Shown here in pieces: positions 53,890 through 64,000 of a DNA stretch of 64,000 bases. The notes beneath the pieces were generated by a model, which made no database searches, had not been told where the DNA came from, and saw nothing but the letters and a program-made list of their open reading frames with translations. Each line of letters opens with the position of its first letter. Position 1 is the stretch's first letter. The stretch covers positions 7,874,001 through 7,938,000 of the forward strand of contig JARWIR010000008.1 in assembly GCA_029959085.1 (NCBI GenBank), read 5' to 3'. A program made the position numbers and the translations under genes. Source of the stretch: Nemophila menziesii (taxonomy: Eukaryota; Streptophyta; Magnoliopsida; Boraginales; Hydrophyllaceae).

Positions 53890-54980
53890 TTATACTTCGT
53901 CGTTAGGAATTTAAACATTCTTCTAGTCATCGGCTCCCTCGCACCCTAACTATTCCATACCAGCATACTATCCATAGAAGTCAGACACCTTGGAGGACTG
54001 GTCGGCGTCCTTCAAAAAACTTGATACATCACTTTCCGTCGTCCCCTAGTGTGTGATAAATAATCGACACTCAAGGAGGGTGACTTCCCGCATGTGTACG
54101 GATTGTTAACAAGTAATAATTTGATAAGTGTGGGGTTATTATTTGCATAGGTAAGATCAAACTTACAATAATGTGTTTCGCGAGAGTAAAATAATGTAAA
54201 GTTGCAAATAAATGAAAATAATAAATAATATATTTGTTTTGTTTTCGTTAAAGGACTAAAATGAAAATAAGATAAAGATTAAATAAAGAAATATAATTAA
54301 AATACTAAATGAAAAGAAAGGGCGAGAAGTATGCCTGATTCTTGTGGGTAATCTTCCTAATCAACTATCTTATCGTTATTTGGTATAAGGGTGAATTGGG
54401 TTTTTCATATTAGAATGCAACCTCAACACAACTAAGGGACTTGGGTAAGGACACCCTAGGTGATGTCTCGATGTAACACATCTAAACCTATTGACTATCG
54501 AGCTAGGCAAGACCTCCCAATTCACTACCGAACACTAGACACTTATATACTATGTCCGAAATAGACCAACCTCTCGGGTGTTAGCCAAAAGTCTCATACT
54601 ATCCAATACGTGATGAAGGCGTGAATAGTAAACAAGCATAAAATATATAATCAATTGAATATAATAAACCTCAATTTAATTAAATATAAAAGTATCCCAA
54701 ATACAAAACAACATAAAAATAATTAATTAACTTTATTGTTAAACATGAGCTTCAAATTTCTCCTCTAATTCACCCCAAACTCAAAAATTAGCTACACCTA
54801 TTCTTTAAAAAAACTAATAACTTTATTTAAACATAGTAAACACTTAAAACACATAAACTTAGTTAATACACACTACTAAAGTAAAAATGTAATAAACTAA
54901 TCTACAAATGGGTTTACACCCTTATTGGCTTTTGTTTAACGTCGTTAAACTCGATGGGTTACCTCAAGTGATTCCTTTCT
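53890..54980 (-). repeat. Retroelement leader/LTR-like repeat, copy D (antisense)
   Basis: The reverse complement ends in ACATGCGGGAAGTCACCCTC and carries a CATCACCTAGGGTGTCC block and a T-rich TTTTAGTCC..AAC stretch, in the same order as copies A-C. It lies on the 3' side of the minus-strand Gypsy coding remnants, so it may be that element's divergent 3' end. Confidence 0.4.
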
Positions 54981-55358
54981 TTACACAGTCTCCCCAGTAG
55001 TGTGAGAGGATCTTAAAATCAACCAATCAGAATTTGCATCCCTTAATGGTATTAACTCCCATAAACTTAAATGCCACTATCTTCTAAGAAACAAATTTAG
55101 TGACCATGAATGGGCCACTCCATGAAATCTTGTGCTTGCAGGATTTTTCTGGGGGATCAGGGTCTTTTATTACTACTTCATCTCTTACCCCAAACTCAAC
55201 CTTTGCCTCTTTCTAGTAGGTTCTCTTGGAGCCATCTTAGCACGCTTCTTAGTCTTTTTCGGGTGATCAAGGAATGAATTATTTTTAAGGTCTGGAGGAG
55301 CTTTAAATGGTGGTTTATTTCTTAGATCTTTCTACTCCAACCCTAAGGTTTCCACAAC

Positions 55359-55712
55359 CTAGTTTGGTTCTTTCTCTATACACGCAACGGTGTCCAAGCG
55401 GAAACAATCATTCTTAGAATTGGGAAATTTCATTGCATTGAACACATTGAATGTGACCTTTTCGTCTTGTACTTGCATGATCAACTCACCCTTATCTACA
55501 TCAATTAAAGTATGCCTCGTGTCTAAGAATGGCCGCCCTAAGATGATTGACACATTCTTATCCACGCCGTAGTCAAGAATAATGACATCACATGGGATAA
55601 TAAAATTGTGTGCCTTGATGAGCATATCTTTTATCTTCCCTTTGGGATGGATAATAGATCTATCAGTCATTTTCAAGACCACAGTACTAGGTCTCGCTTC
55701 CTCAATCCACAA
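55359..55712 (-). pseudogene. Gypsy aspartic protease
   Basis: 117 open codons: VLKMTDRSIIHPKGKIKDML, CDVIILDYGVDK, VSIILGRPFLDTRHTLIDVD, GELIMQVQDEKVTFNVFNA. This is the flap and C-terminal half of the Athila/Tat protease. The active-site DLGAS block lies just upstream (about 55755) but is damaged. The protease would mature Gag-Pol. Confidence 0.8.
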
Positions 55713-56599
55713 TTTCTAGAACAATGATCTAGGCATGATACACCCAAATCATATATGGCTCTCCCAGTCCAGTCCATTCTTCACCAATAGATATAGGGGT
55801 ATTAAATCTCCCAGGATCCTTCAGCTTTGGTGGCAACTTGCTTTGGAAAATTTCGCTACACTTCTCAGAGAGACCAACCATTTCATCTTCATTGTATTGC
55901 ATTTGTTGGATAACACATCTTTCATAAATTTAACATATTTTGGCATACGTTCGATGGCTTTCACAAACGGTAAAATAAGTCGTAAATTCTTCACCATGTC
56001 CACAAACGTCTTTTACTCTAATTCACTGTCCTTATTGTGAACATGTGAAGAGAATGGTGAAGGAGGACAATTTTTGTACACAACCATCTCTTTCTTCTTT
56101 CGTTATGCCGGTGTCTTCTCAATATTTTCATTAGTACTCACTGGCGTAACTCTTTCTTTAAAAACATCATCAACCCAATCCTCAACATTTACCTCATCTA
56201 GATTCGACTCTTAAGATTCTTTCTCTCTTGTGACCCCTGCTTCACTAGGCTTAACCAATGGAGGTTCTAAAATTTTACACTTTGGCGATTTCCTTACATG
56301 ATTCATGGTTTCTTGTGTCAGGACCTTTTCACCTCCATAACATATTTTATTGTCCTTCGAAGCTCTGTATTGGAGGATTCTTGTGGATGTGATGACAACA
56401 ACATTGGAGCTTGACTCCCATTAGGAACAATATATATTGATGGTTGAAGTGCTTGACCTCATAAGCTTGGTCGCTCCTATAGAGATTTTGATGTATCGCT
56501 TGATATACATTTTCTTAGGGTCGAGGTTGATATGAATTGCCTTGATAAGAGAGCCCATTTGTAATTGATTGTTGGAGATGATTACCTTGGTGAAAGTTT

Positions 56600-57457
56600 T
56601 AGATATTTTATCGATATCCTATGGAATAACCATGGGTTTCATTTACAACCCTCACCTCGGAATTCCTGCCTTTGATGTTTTCTTTAACAAGCATAGTAAG
56701 TTGTTCTAATTGATCTTCCAAGCTAGAATTCTTAACATCCACCTTCGTATTACCATCTTCTTGTGACGTACCTCTCGTGGCTTGCGATGTTGGAAAACTT
56801 CTTTCAATATCTATGATTTTCTCCATACAACTCGTGGCTTGAACATGATCCATTAATACAAAACAACCACCACCATGATTATAGAATCTTAATCTTGAAC
56901 TCTCATCAAGTCCCTTGCAAAACATAGATACCTACTTCAAAGGAAAGTACCCATGAGGAGATCACCTTACCAAATGTTGTTGGAATCTTGTCCATGTTTC
57001 TCGTAGACTCTCGCCAGCTACTTGTTTGAATTTTGAAAACTCTACTTGATCTTTTATCCTCATGCTTATTGAATAGAAACGGTCCAAAAACCGTACTTGA
57101 AGTCCATCCTAATTTGGGATTGTCTCTGCTGGTTGACGATCTAGCCACTCGCTCGCGCCTCCGACTAGAAAGGATTGGAACATGAAATAGTATATTTGTT
57201 CCAGTGTAACGCCTTAAGTGTTGTAGGCATTACAATTTGCTTGAACTTATGAATAGCTCGTACTGGAACTTCGTGAGTGGCTCCACTATAATTCCCGTAG
57301 CTCAAGAGTTGACTAAGCATACCCTGATCAGGCTTAAAACTAACGACTTGAATGGTTGGAGGGCAAATTCCCAAAGGTTGAACTCTAAGTAGAATATTTG
57401 AAATTGATAATTTTGAGAATTTGGTGTATTCCCTCTATTCACGTTAACTTCGGCCAT
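56600..57457 (-). pseudogene. Gypsy gag (broken)
   Basis: Starts MAEVNVNRGN at 57457. In changing frames it reads the retrotransposon-gag domain (PNWDGLQVRFLDRFYSISMR near 57110-57060, GESLRETWTRFQ near 57020, FCKGLDESSRLRFYNHGGGC near 56925). At least three frameshifts or stops. Zinc knuckle not recognised. Confidence 0.75.
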
Positions 57458-57587
57458 ATATCTTCTTTGATTGTTGATGTAAAACTTGTTAGATCTGTAG
57501 GGAGAAGAAAAGAAAAACACAGAGTAAAACTAAAAACAGCTAAACACTACTATACAATCCAAAAATACAAAAAATATACAAATATAG

Positions 57588-57605
57588 TCCCTGATAGCGG
57601 CACCA
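57588..57605 (-). promoter_or_regulatory. Primer-binding site resembling tRNA-Asp
   Basis: Minus-strand TGGTGCCGCTATCAGGGA, close to TGGCGCCGTTGCCGGGGA, the tRNA-Asp-type site used by Athila/Tat Gypsy elements. It fixes the LTR boundary just to the right. Confidence 0.75.
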
Positions 57606-57607
57606 AA

Positions 57608-58490
57608 ATAAATCTAATATTGATTTATCCAAATAATAGAGATGGAAAAATGAAGAATTGATGCGGTGACGCTCAATCTCTTGAATCTTCATCCTCTAGG
57701 TCCTCCTGATTGCTTCTATGATGATTTATTGATGAATATTAAGCTTAGGAAGCCAATGGATGATTTTCTAAGGTTAGAAACTGGTATGTATAGGTGTTTG
57801 GTCAAAATCTAGAGTGTTCCCCAAGTTATAGAGTCCAAATTCAACTCTAATTTATATTCCTAAATAATTGAGACTAGTTAACCTTAAGAGTTTGTAAAAT
57901 TCATAACTCCTTCATTACTTATCCAAAACCAATGATCTGTATACCAAACCAACCGCAATTCAAAGACACTCCGAATCTCAAAGTGCTCCTTCAAATTCCT
58001 TGTCAATTTTTCAAAAGTATTCAAAATAATACACGTCTCTAAATCTGGACAACATTGCACCACTTTAGTATTTCGAGCATAATATTTTCATCGTAAGTCC
58101 AAATTCACTTTTTACACTTCCCAAGTTTAAGTGACTTCAAAATCCACAACTTTAATTTTAGCACTAAGCCCGAATCCTCCATAATAAGCCTCAGGAATTA
58201 AAATAAGTGACGACTTGATCATTTCTAAAACTGCTCCACCTTTTCCAAAGTTATCTCTTTCCTTTTTACTATTGATTTCATCTTGGATCTTCTTTCCTCA
58301 ACTTCGTAACATTTTTTGGCATCTAATAAAATCGTTGTACCTAAAGATTCATATTTAACACACAAATTACACTAAAACACTCTAAAAGTAATAATCCTCC
58401 AAAACAGGGAAATAAACAAAAATATATCTAATAATGGGGTAAAATCGCTCAGCTAAGAACATAATACATCTAAAATGATGTCTCATGGAT
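57608..58490 (-). repeat. 5' LTR of the minus-strand Gypsy
   Basis: Read on the minus strand it begins TGAGACATCATTTTAGATG at 58490, the same start as the plus-strand LTR at 22996, and ends next to the PBS. About 880 bases, AT-rich. Exact 3' end not resolved. Confidence 0.65.
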
Positions 58491-59739
58491 AGATTGATTT
58501 ATCATAAACCGGGAGACATCACCATTGGTATGATAAACCAGAGGCACACTGCATCTTATTCATTATCCACATTAATCTTGAATAGGTTTTTATTAATTTC
58601 TTGAAGTTGATATAGCTGTTTATCCCCCGTTATTTAATGATTATTTCACGAAAGACTCTGAATGGGATGACTCCCTATGCAACCACTTTCACAATATAAG
58701 TGAATTCTGCAGCTAGATTCTTTGAAGATGAGGTTTGGTGTTAAGAGAAAGAACCGCAAATTTTTTGATGTTCTTGTTTTTCCTTAGCAATTGGAAGTGA
58801 ATGGTTATTAAGTGAGGCCATGTTATTTTTTTGCAACGAACAAAAAGGAAATAGAGTTTGTGAAGAAGAAGATAATCCATGAGTGATATATATACTAGGT
58901 TGGGGAGGATCTTCGAATTCCAAAGAAAATTCTCAGATTCCATAGCCAACCAATGCATGCAATCAGAGATGTGCATGTGTCGCGCTGGAGTGCTAGGCTT
59001 AGTTGATAAGTATGCGAGGAACGTTGTAAATTTCTAGGTTTCTTTGCTTTGGGATGAAATAACGGTTAAAAGAAAAAATTCAACATGAAAAAGGAAATTT
59101 TAATACCTTGCTTCCAAAAACTCTCCACGCCATATGAAGTTGCACTTCTTCCAACATTGAGAATAACAATAGGAATATCCAGTATTACACTTTCTTCAGT
59201 CAATTTGTGACAGCTTTTTGCTTTAATCTGAGCGTAATACTAATGAATAAACAGTAACTTATCCTTAAACAACCCAATTTTTTATCCCGTATCTGGCATA
59301 TCATTCTTTAGCCAATAAAACACTTTCATACCAGCTTTCCATACCTTGCATGATGTTCTTTTGTCCAAAAGAAGATGTCAAGAAGAGATCCTCCTCGTGT
59401 GACAAATAGTAAAGAAGAAAGTTCCTGAATTTGTCTTGCATGTGCGATCCTTAGTTATCGATAGTTGTTGTAAAATAAGTGGTTAAAGAAAGACAAAAGC
59501 CCAGAAGATGAAATAGTTGTTATGATTTCCCATATAGGCTTAAATACAAAGTAAAACAAACATATCAAATATATCCATAAAACAAGATAAAAGGTTAAAC
59601 GTGATCTAAGGAAACAGTAAATTAATGCTCAGCAAAAAATGAAAGAGATTAAATATAAGATTAAAAGGACTGAAAAGAAAAAAAAATTAAGTTAAAATGA
59701 ATAATTTTTTAGTAAGTAAAAATATATGAAAACATCAAT
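58491..59739. other. Unassigned stretch with one exon-like segment
   Basis: On the minus strand, about 59205-59106 encodes LTEESVILDIPIVILNVGRS then ATSYGVESFWKQ, followed by a donor-like AAG/GTATTA. It reads like a real exon but I cannot assign a family or find its neighbours. The remainder is AT-rich with nothing recognised. Confidence 0.3.
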
Positions 59740-61065
59740 TGTTGAAGTCGGGATGTATTCGCGACAAACCAACAGTGATCAACTTTTAGATAGTTGATCA
59801 ACTCATGAAGGATGGAGAAGACAAATGGGACTTCGAGACTTTAGATATGATCTTTCTGGAACTGGTTCACGTCAAAATTGAGAAAATGCCAATCCTTCAT
59901 CAGGAGGATCATGATACATTTACGTGACCTCAAACGCGCTCCGTAGAATACACAACTAAATTAGGTTATCACACGTTGACTTTGAGAGCGATATCCAAGT
60001 CTGCGCAATCTTCAACTCAAGAGATCAGAATAACCTCACCGTCTGGAATATGGTGTGGAAATCAAATGTACCAGATAAATTCTATACTTTTGTTTGGAAA
60101 GCTTGCAAGAATATTTTACTTACTAGAAATAACCTTACAATGAGACATTGTGCTACTGATAACTGGTGCTACTGGTGTGATGAACAAGTAGAAACTATTA
60201 ATCATTTACTATTCTCATGTGTAGTTTGTAACAGGCTTGGGCAAATTCTGATCTCCAAATCATGATCACAGATAACCTTGATGGTGACCTGGGAGGGTGG
60301 ATTAACAAAGTTTACACCGGGACTGAGAATTTGAGATGGGACAAAAGAATTGTGACAACTTATATCTTGCTCATTTTATGATATATGTGGAAAAAAATGA
60401 AGGCAACTTATGAAAACATACATATGGACCCTAATAACATCATTTAAGCAGTAAATTATGGGATGAAAGGACCTGTTTTGCAACGACTGAGATGATCTAC
60501 CGAGAAACAATGCTAAAAAACAGACTCAACAAGTTGACCCTGTGTGGACAGAAGCTAAACTTGCAAGGGATACATACTATCATCAAACGTGACACCTTCT
60601 TTGTGAATCAAGCTGAACCTAGTGGAATCCGGATAATACTATTGGATACCATATCGAGTCAACGACGCATTATTTCAAAGTCAATCTTGTTGGACTCGGT
60701 GTGGAAGGCGAAGCAAAAGAAATACTGGAAGCGGCTAGACCATGTCAAGACAATTCGAGAAACAAAACTATTATATGTTCAGATAACCTTGATATCATTC
60801 AAGGCATTAGGTCATCTTCAACAGCGTGGTGGTGTGTCAGGCAGTATGCAATGCAAATTGAGGAGATTGTTGAATTGCATGGAAACATGCGGTTTAAACA
60901 TATTCCGTGTCGGCCTAACAGTTTGGCCGATCGAACTGCGCGCAATACTAGACGGAGGGCCGTAAAAAAGTGGAGCATTTTTTCTTGGAGTCTCATTTTT
61001 CTTAACTTGGAATCAATTAATTTTAACTATAATGATATTTGTTTTCGTACGTAGTCTAAAAAAAA
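59740..61065 (+). mobile_element. 5'-truncated LINE: zf-RVT, RNase H and 3' end
   Basis: Reads DKWDFETLDMIFLELVHVKI near 59830, DTFTWPQTRSVEYTTKLGYH near 59910, WKSNVPDKFYTFVWKACKN near 60055, a Cys/His block (CYWCDEQVETINHLLFSC) near 60167, and RNase H (IICSDNLDIIQG, MQIEEIVELHGNMRFKHIPC, RPNSLADRTARN) at about 60770-60950. The A-tail is at 61058-61065. Frame changes at about 60240 and 60600. These are the last 1.3 kb of a plant LINE. Confidence 0.85.
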
Positions 61066-61100
61066 TAGTATTTTAGCCGATAGCATTTTGCGAGCAAAAT

Positions 61101-61150
61101 CCTTTGGTTAGTAAACCTTCTTTTTTTTTGTCAACCTTTGGTTAGTAAAC
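61101..61150 (-). mobile_element. Micro-insertion of a LINE tail with 16-bp target duplication
   Basis: CCTTTGGTTAGTAAAC occurs at 61101-61116 and 61135-61150. The 18 bases between (61117-61134), read on the minus strand, are TTGAC followed by nine A's and GAAG, like the extreme 3' end CGAC(A)n of the LINE at 17217. Confidence 0.65.
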
Positions 61151-61875
61151 AATAATGATATTAATAAAATGAGGTTTTACTTACCATCAAAAGGAGGAAG
61201 ATATTTTTGTGATTGAATTCTAGTTGACCAAATGTTGAGATAATTATGGGTACGTGTTTATTCTGGGAATATTTTAGAGACCGACTCTTATTGGTGTGAA
61301 CTTGAGGGTCATTGACCAAATTATAAACTTGAGTGGTCAAAGTTACGTGGCATAAGCATTTGTCCAAGGATTGGTCAGCAGCCTTTTTAAATTTGAGATT
61401 TGAGGATACCTAATCTGACTACTCCAGAAAACGTATTTTTAATATTTCTAATATTGTTTTCCTCAATGAAAACTATTTGTGGCCTTATCCAAAAAAAAAT
61501 TTAAAAAACCATTTGTGGCCAGCAAACTAATTCTAACATTAATTTTCTTCATTGATAACGTTTATTCAGTAAAAGATCTTATAAATTTGAACTACAAGTG
61601 CATAACCCTAGTCTTAGATGCAACTTTGTGTACGAGTCGGACCACAAAAACTATATTAAAACCACCCTAATTTCAGTTCAGGCATTTTTTGGATGATTTA
61701 TTTGATTAGCTGCCTTAGTTGTAGTTGTGTGTAGAATTTTGTCTCTGACTTAGTTATTATGGTTGAGACTTGAGAATCTTTCTTGATTAGATTTTTTTTG
61801 AGATTATTACCCAAAGGGTCTTGAAAATACTACATCGGGACCTAACAAGACCAGCTATATTACTTCTTCTTACTA
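61151..61875. other. AT-rich intergenic stretch
   Basis: No gene recognised; short open frames only. Confidence 0.4.
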
Positions 61876-61999
61876 AAGGCCACAAACTAATTTTTACACT
61901 ATAAGCCAAAAATTCAATTACTTTCCTACCCTCTTTTGTTTTTTATTTACCTATATATAATATCTTTTGTCGAATAAAAATCAAAACACAATACACGCT

Positions 62000-62090
62000 C
62001 AATCTCTCCTCTCTCCTCTCTCCTCTCTCCTCGCTCATCTCTCATCTCTCATCTCTTTCTCTCATCTCTTTCTCTCTCTTTGAAGCTCAA
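62000..62090 (+). repeat. (CTCTCCT)n / CT-rich tract
   Basis: CTCTCCTCTCTCCTCTCTCC then CTCATCTCTCATCTCTTTC. Such pyrimidine tracts are common in plant 5' UTRs and core promoters, so this may have been a captured promoter. Confidence 0.85.
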
Positions 62091-62231
62091 TCCTCTCCTC
62101 CGAAAATCCATGAAGCTCGAAATTAGGGTTTGAGTTCCGGCAATGAAGCCGGATTTGTGACGAAGTTGTGGCAATAGAAGTGAAACAACTGTTTATTGAA
62201 GAACAACACCCATATGGGTCTTCTAAATTAG

Positions 62232-62471
62232 ATGCGCCTAAGGTTTTCCAAATCACAGCCCATAAGTCCAAATCGTGATGAAGATGATGGTTTGTTTCAA
62301 GCCCTAAAACTGCAGCTCCTAAATCGTAACTGTGAGGAAGAATTGCAGGCTGCAAACTTTGTTATTGAAGGTAATAATAGCTTGAATTGCACATCTTCAT
62401 TAGATAAATGTTTTGAAAACGAATTATTAGCTAATTTTGCTAGTACCAGCTGTTTCTCTTTTGAATTCTGA
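62232..62471 (+). pseudogene. Unknown ORF, possible captured exon
   Basis: ATG at 62232 opens 79 codons (MRLRFSKSQPISPNRDEDDG, then LFQALKLQLLNRNCEEELQA). A possible donor GAAG/GTAATAATAG sits at about 62370. It lies downstream of a CT-rich tract and two short upstream ORFs. No family recognised. Could be real, captured or chance. Confidence 0.25.
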
Positions 62472-62482
62472 GATTTAGTTGT

Positions 62483-62728
62483 TGCGCTCAGAACTTTTGC
62501 GCTCAGAACTTTTGTGCTCAGAACTTTTGCGCTCGAAATTGTTGGCGATTACAAATCTGGCAATAGAACTTTTACGCTCAGAACTTTTGCACTCATAACT
62601 TTTGCACTCAGAACTTTTGCGCTCAGAACTTTTGCACTCAGAACTTTTGCGCTCAGAACTTTTGCACTCAGAACTTTTGCGCTCAGAACTTTTGCGCTCA
62701 GAAGTTTCTAGAAGGCTGCGCTCAGAAG
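62483..62728. repeat. 15-bp minisatellite with 30-bp higher-order unit
   Basis: Unit TGCGCTCAGAACTTT, three copies, an interruption of about 45 bases, then about ten more. In the second block TGCACTC and TGCGCTC alternate, giving a 30-bp double unit. Period 15 keeps both strands open, producing low-complexity peptides that I do not regard as proteins. Confidence 0.93.
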
Positions 62729-63036
62729 TTTCCACATCGTTAAGCTAGATTAGATTACTTTTTTTCCAGAAATGTAATAGATTTGTGTTAGATTAGATTA
62801 CTTTTTTTCTAAAAATATCGTGAAATGCCGGATTTGTGTTTTGCTCAGAATTTTTGTTAAATGCTCAGAAGTTTTTTGGTGATGTTGATTTTTTGTGTTG
62901 AATAAAAAAAATATTTAACTCAATAACTTTTGTATAAATGCTTAGCAGTTTACTGATTATACGAGAAATGCTTAGGAAGTTTACTGATTATATGAGAAAT
63001 GATCAACAAGTTATTGAGCATGCCCAATACCCCATT

Positions 63037-63142
63037 CTCAGAACTATTTTCTACGCTCAGAACTATTTTTCAGACTCAGAACTTTTTTCCAAACTCAGAA
63101 CTATTTTCCAGACTCAGAACTTTTTTCCATGCTCAGAACTTT
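63037..63142. repeat. 19-bp minisatellite sharing the CTCAGAACT core
   Basis: Five to six units such as CTCAGAACTATTTTCTACG and CTCAGAACTTTTTTCCAAA; ACTATT and ACTTTT versions alternate in units two to five. The core CTCAGAACT is the same as in the 15-bp array. Confidence 0.9.
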
Positions 63143-63372
63143 TTCCGGTGGTGGCCAGTGGTGGTCGGCGGTGATCGATGGTTGTGGTCGGAGCTGGAAA
63201 TTATCTGATAATTAATGAAGAAGGAGAGAGAAAAATGATAAAGGAGGAGAGAGATTAATGGTAATGGAGGAGAGAGTGTAATGGTAGTGGAGGAGAGAGA
63301 AATCTATTTTTTTGTCTTATATACACTATAAGGGTAGTTATGACATTGATCATCTTATTGGCCTCTAAGTAG

Positions 63373-63773
63373 GAGAGAGGAATCGCTTGGTTCCTATATG
63401 GCACATTGATTCTTCTCAAGTCTCCTTGAGTAATTGACCCATTTTTTTTCTAGATTTATGTTTTGTTCACCTTATTAGTTCAAAACAAAAGAACAACTTT
63501 TTAGTTGAGTTTTTTTCTTTTCAAAAGCATAATAATTAGTTGAGAAGCTCTCATTCTCACGTGTGTAGTATCTTTTGAATTGTTTATTATTAATTAAAAT
63601 AATCTTGTATACATAATAAAATAAAACTACATATAAATTGGATACACTAATTTTACAATAAATACAAATAAAATTACAATTGTCATAAAATAGAATACAA
63701 AATCTTAACAACAACACAATAACAGATACTTTTGATACGAATCGTTATAATGAGAACTATGTTAGCAAATTTA
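63373..63773. other. AT-rich intergenic stretch
   Basis: Nothing recognised on either strand. Confidence 0.4.
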
Positions 63774-63783
63774 GAAAGGACGT

Positions 63784-63923
63784 GTTCTGCCTAAGTGTAT
63801 TAAGAGGAACATCGATATCTCGGGAGGGAAGGATTTCTCGATTATTAGCTCATTTAACTTTTTTAGTCATATGAATACTATGTGAAAGTTGTAATGGTTG
63901 TTTTTAATTTTGACAAAAAAAAG
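63784..63923 (+). mobile_element. Short 5'-truncated retroposon (LINE-like tail) with 10-bp target duplication
   Basis: GAAAGGACGT at 63774-63783 is repeated at 63924-63933. The 140-base insert ends TTTTGAC followed by eight A's and G. The body is not coding as far as I can read; the GAC(A)n end matches other LINE tails in the window. Confidence 0.65.
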
Positions 63924-64000
63924 GAAAGGACGTAAATTTTTTGTATTTAATGAAATTGTCCTCGAACCACAAAATTCTTGTACTTTGGCCTACAAGAGTT

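Larger units (their letters stand above)
54985..57607 (-). mobile_element. Gypsy (Athila/Tat-type) internal region, deleted
   Basis: On the minus strand: primer-binding site 57605-57588, gag (57457 to about 56600), aspartic protease (about 55800-55359), and directly afterwards only the tail of pol (GVRDEVVIKDPDPPEKSC, KHKISWSGPFMVTKFVS, about 55240-55060). Reverse transcriptase, RNase H and the integrase core are missing, so a large internal deletion has joined protease to the pol end. Together with the LTR at 57608-58490 it is a non-autonomous derivative. Confidence 0.75.
61876..63372. mobile_element. Possible MULE-like element with CT-rich tract and minisatellites
   Basis: The ends are weak inverted repeats: CTAAAGGCCACAAACTAA near 61873, ACACTATAAG near 61896 and CTACCCT near 61927, answered at the right by the reverse complement of 63320-63370 (CTTAGAGGCCAATAAGA, ACTACCCTTATAG). 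Inside, inverted again, are CTCTCCTCTC (62000-62085) and GGAGGAGAGAG (63245-63300). No transposase. The interior has a possible captured ORF (62232-62471) and two minisatellites. Identity and boundaries uncertain. Confidence 0.35.

Noticed and set aside
62475..62735. Ser/Glu/Lys/Arg repeat protein on the minus strand and its Phe/Leu/Arg/Thr counterpart on the plus strand
   Set aside because: A 15-bp minisatellite keeps all frames periodic; both strands are open by arithmetic, not selection.
1..64000. CRISPR arrays, bacterial operons, riboswitches, organellar inserts
   Set aside because: No regularly spaced repeats with unique spacers and no bacterial or organellar gene signature were seen; the repeats present are minisatellites, LTRs and transposon ends.

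Overview
This window is AT-rich nuclear DNA of a flowering plant, most likely a eudicot. The evidence is GT-AG intron-containing host genes of plant families (ankyrin/PGG membrane protein, defensin, SET-domain protein), plant L1-type LINEs, tRNA-derived SINEs, a Sirevirus-type Copia element, an Athila/Tat-type Gypsy element and a Mutator-like element carrying host exons. There is nothing bacterial, plastid or mitochondrial. I cannot name the species.

Only four host genes look intact. They are an ITN1/ANK1-type ankyrin-PGG membrane protein (1595-3359, +), a two-exon plant defensin (18077-19239, -) whose exons are too short to stand out as ORFs, a five-exon SET-domain/Rubisco-methyltransferase-like protein (27617-29494, +), and a one-exon 67-residue conserved small protein (38259-38462, -). 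A coiled-coil gene remnant (35400-36162) and an HSP70 fragment (about 34494-34626) are decayed.

The rest is mainly a nested graveyard of transposable elements. 1-900 is a large inverted-repeat element. 3718-9110 is a SINE followed by a nearly full-length dead LINE. 9915-13045 is a Copia tail abutting an antisense LINE ORF1. 13305-13668 is a pair of SINEs sharing one target site. 15000-17217 holds Gypsy and LINE pieces. 19676-25430 holds DNA-transposon, Gypsy-LTR and LINE remnants. 25434-27414 is a Pack-MULE-like element with a MOSC-protein exon. 29840-32910 has LINE, SINE and retroelement leader pieces. 40050-44531 is a recent but defective Copia inserted in a retroelement leader. 44930-52553 is a young, almost intact Sirevirus inserted in an older repeat. 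52800-58490 holds an antisense LINE and a deleted Gypsy. 59740-63923 holds LINE ends, a micro-insertion and minisatellites.

The observations I rate highest are: (i) two diverged LINEs share the same geometry at the ORF1/ORF2 junction, a 7-bp stem with 8-nt loop, a 10-nt spacer and then an overlapping ATGA stop/start, suggesting coupled termination-reinitiation; (ii) the Sirevirus has two near-identical LTRs, open gag and pol, but two in-frame stops between them; (iii) its LTRs carry eight copies of a near-palindromic CGGTRCACCG decamer; (iv) a Pack-MULE captured a MOSC exon with its splice sites; (v) two SINE insertions are separated and flanked by three copies of one 16-17-bp target site. 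All calls come from reading the sequence; no database search was run.
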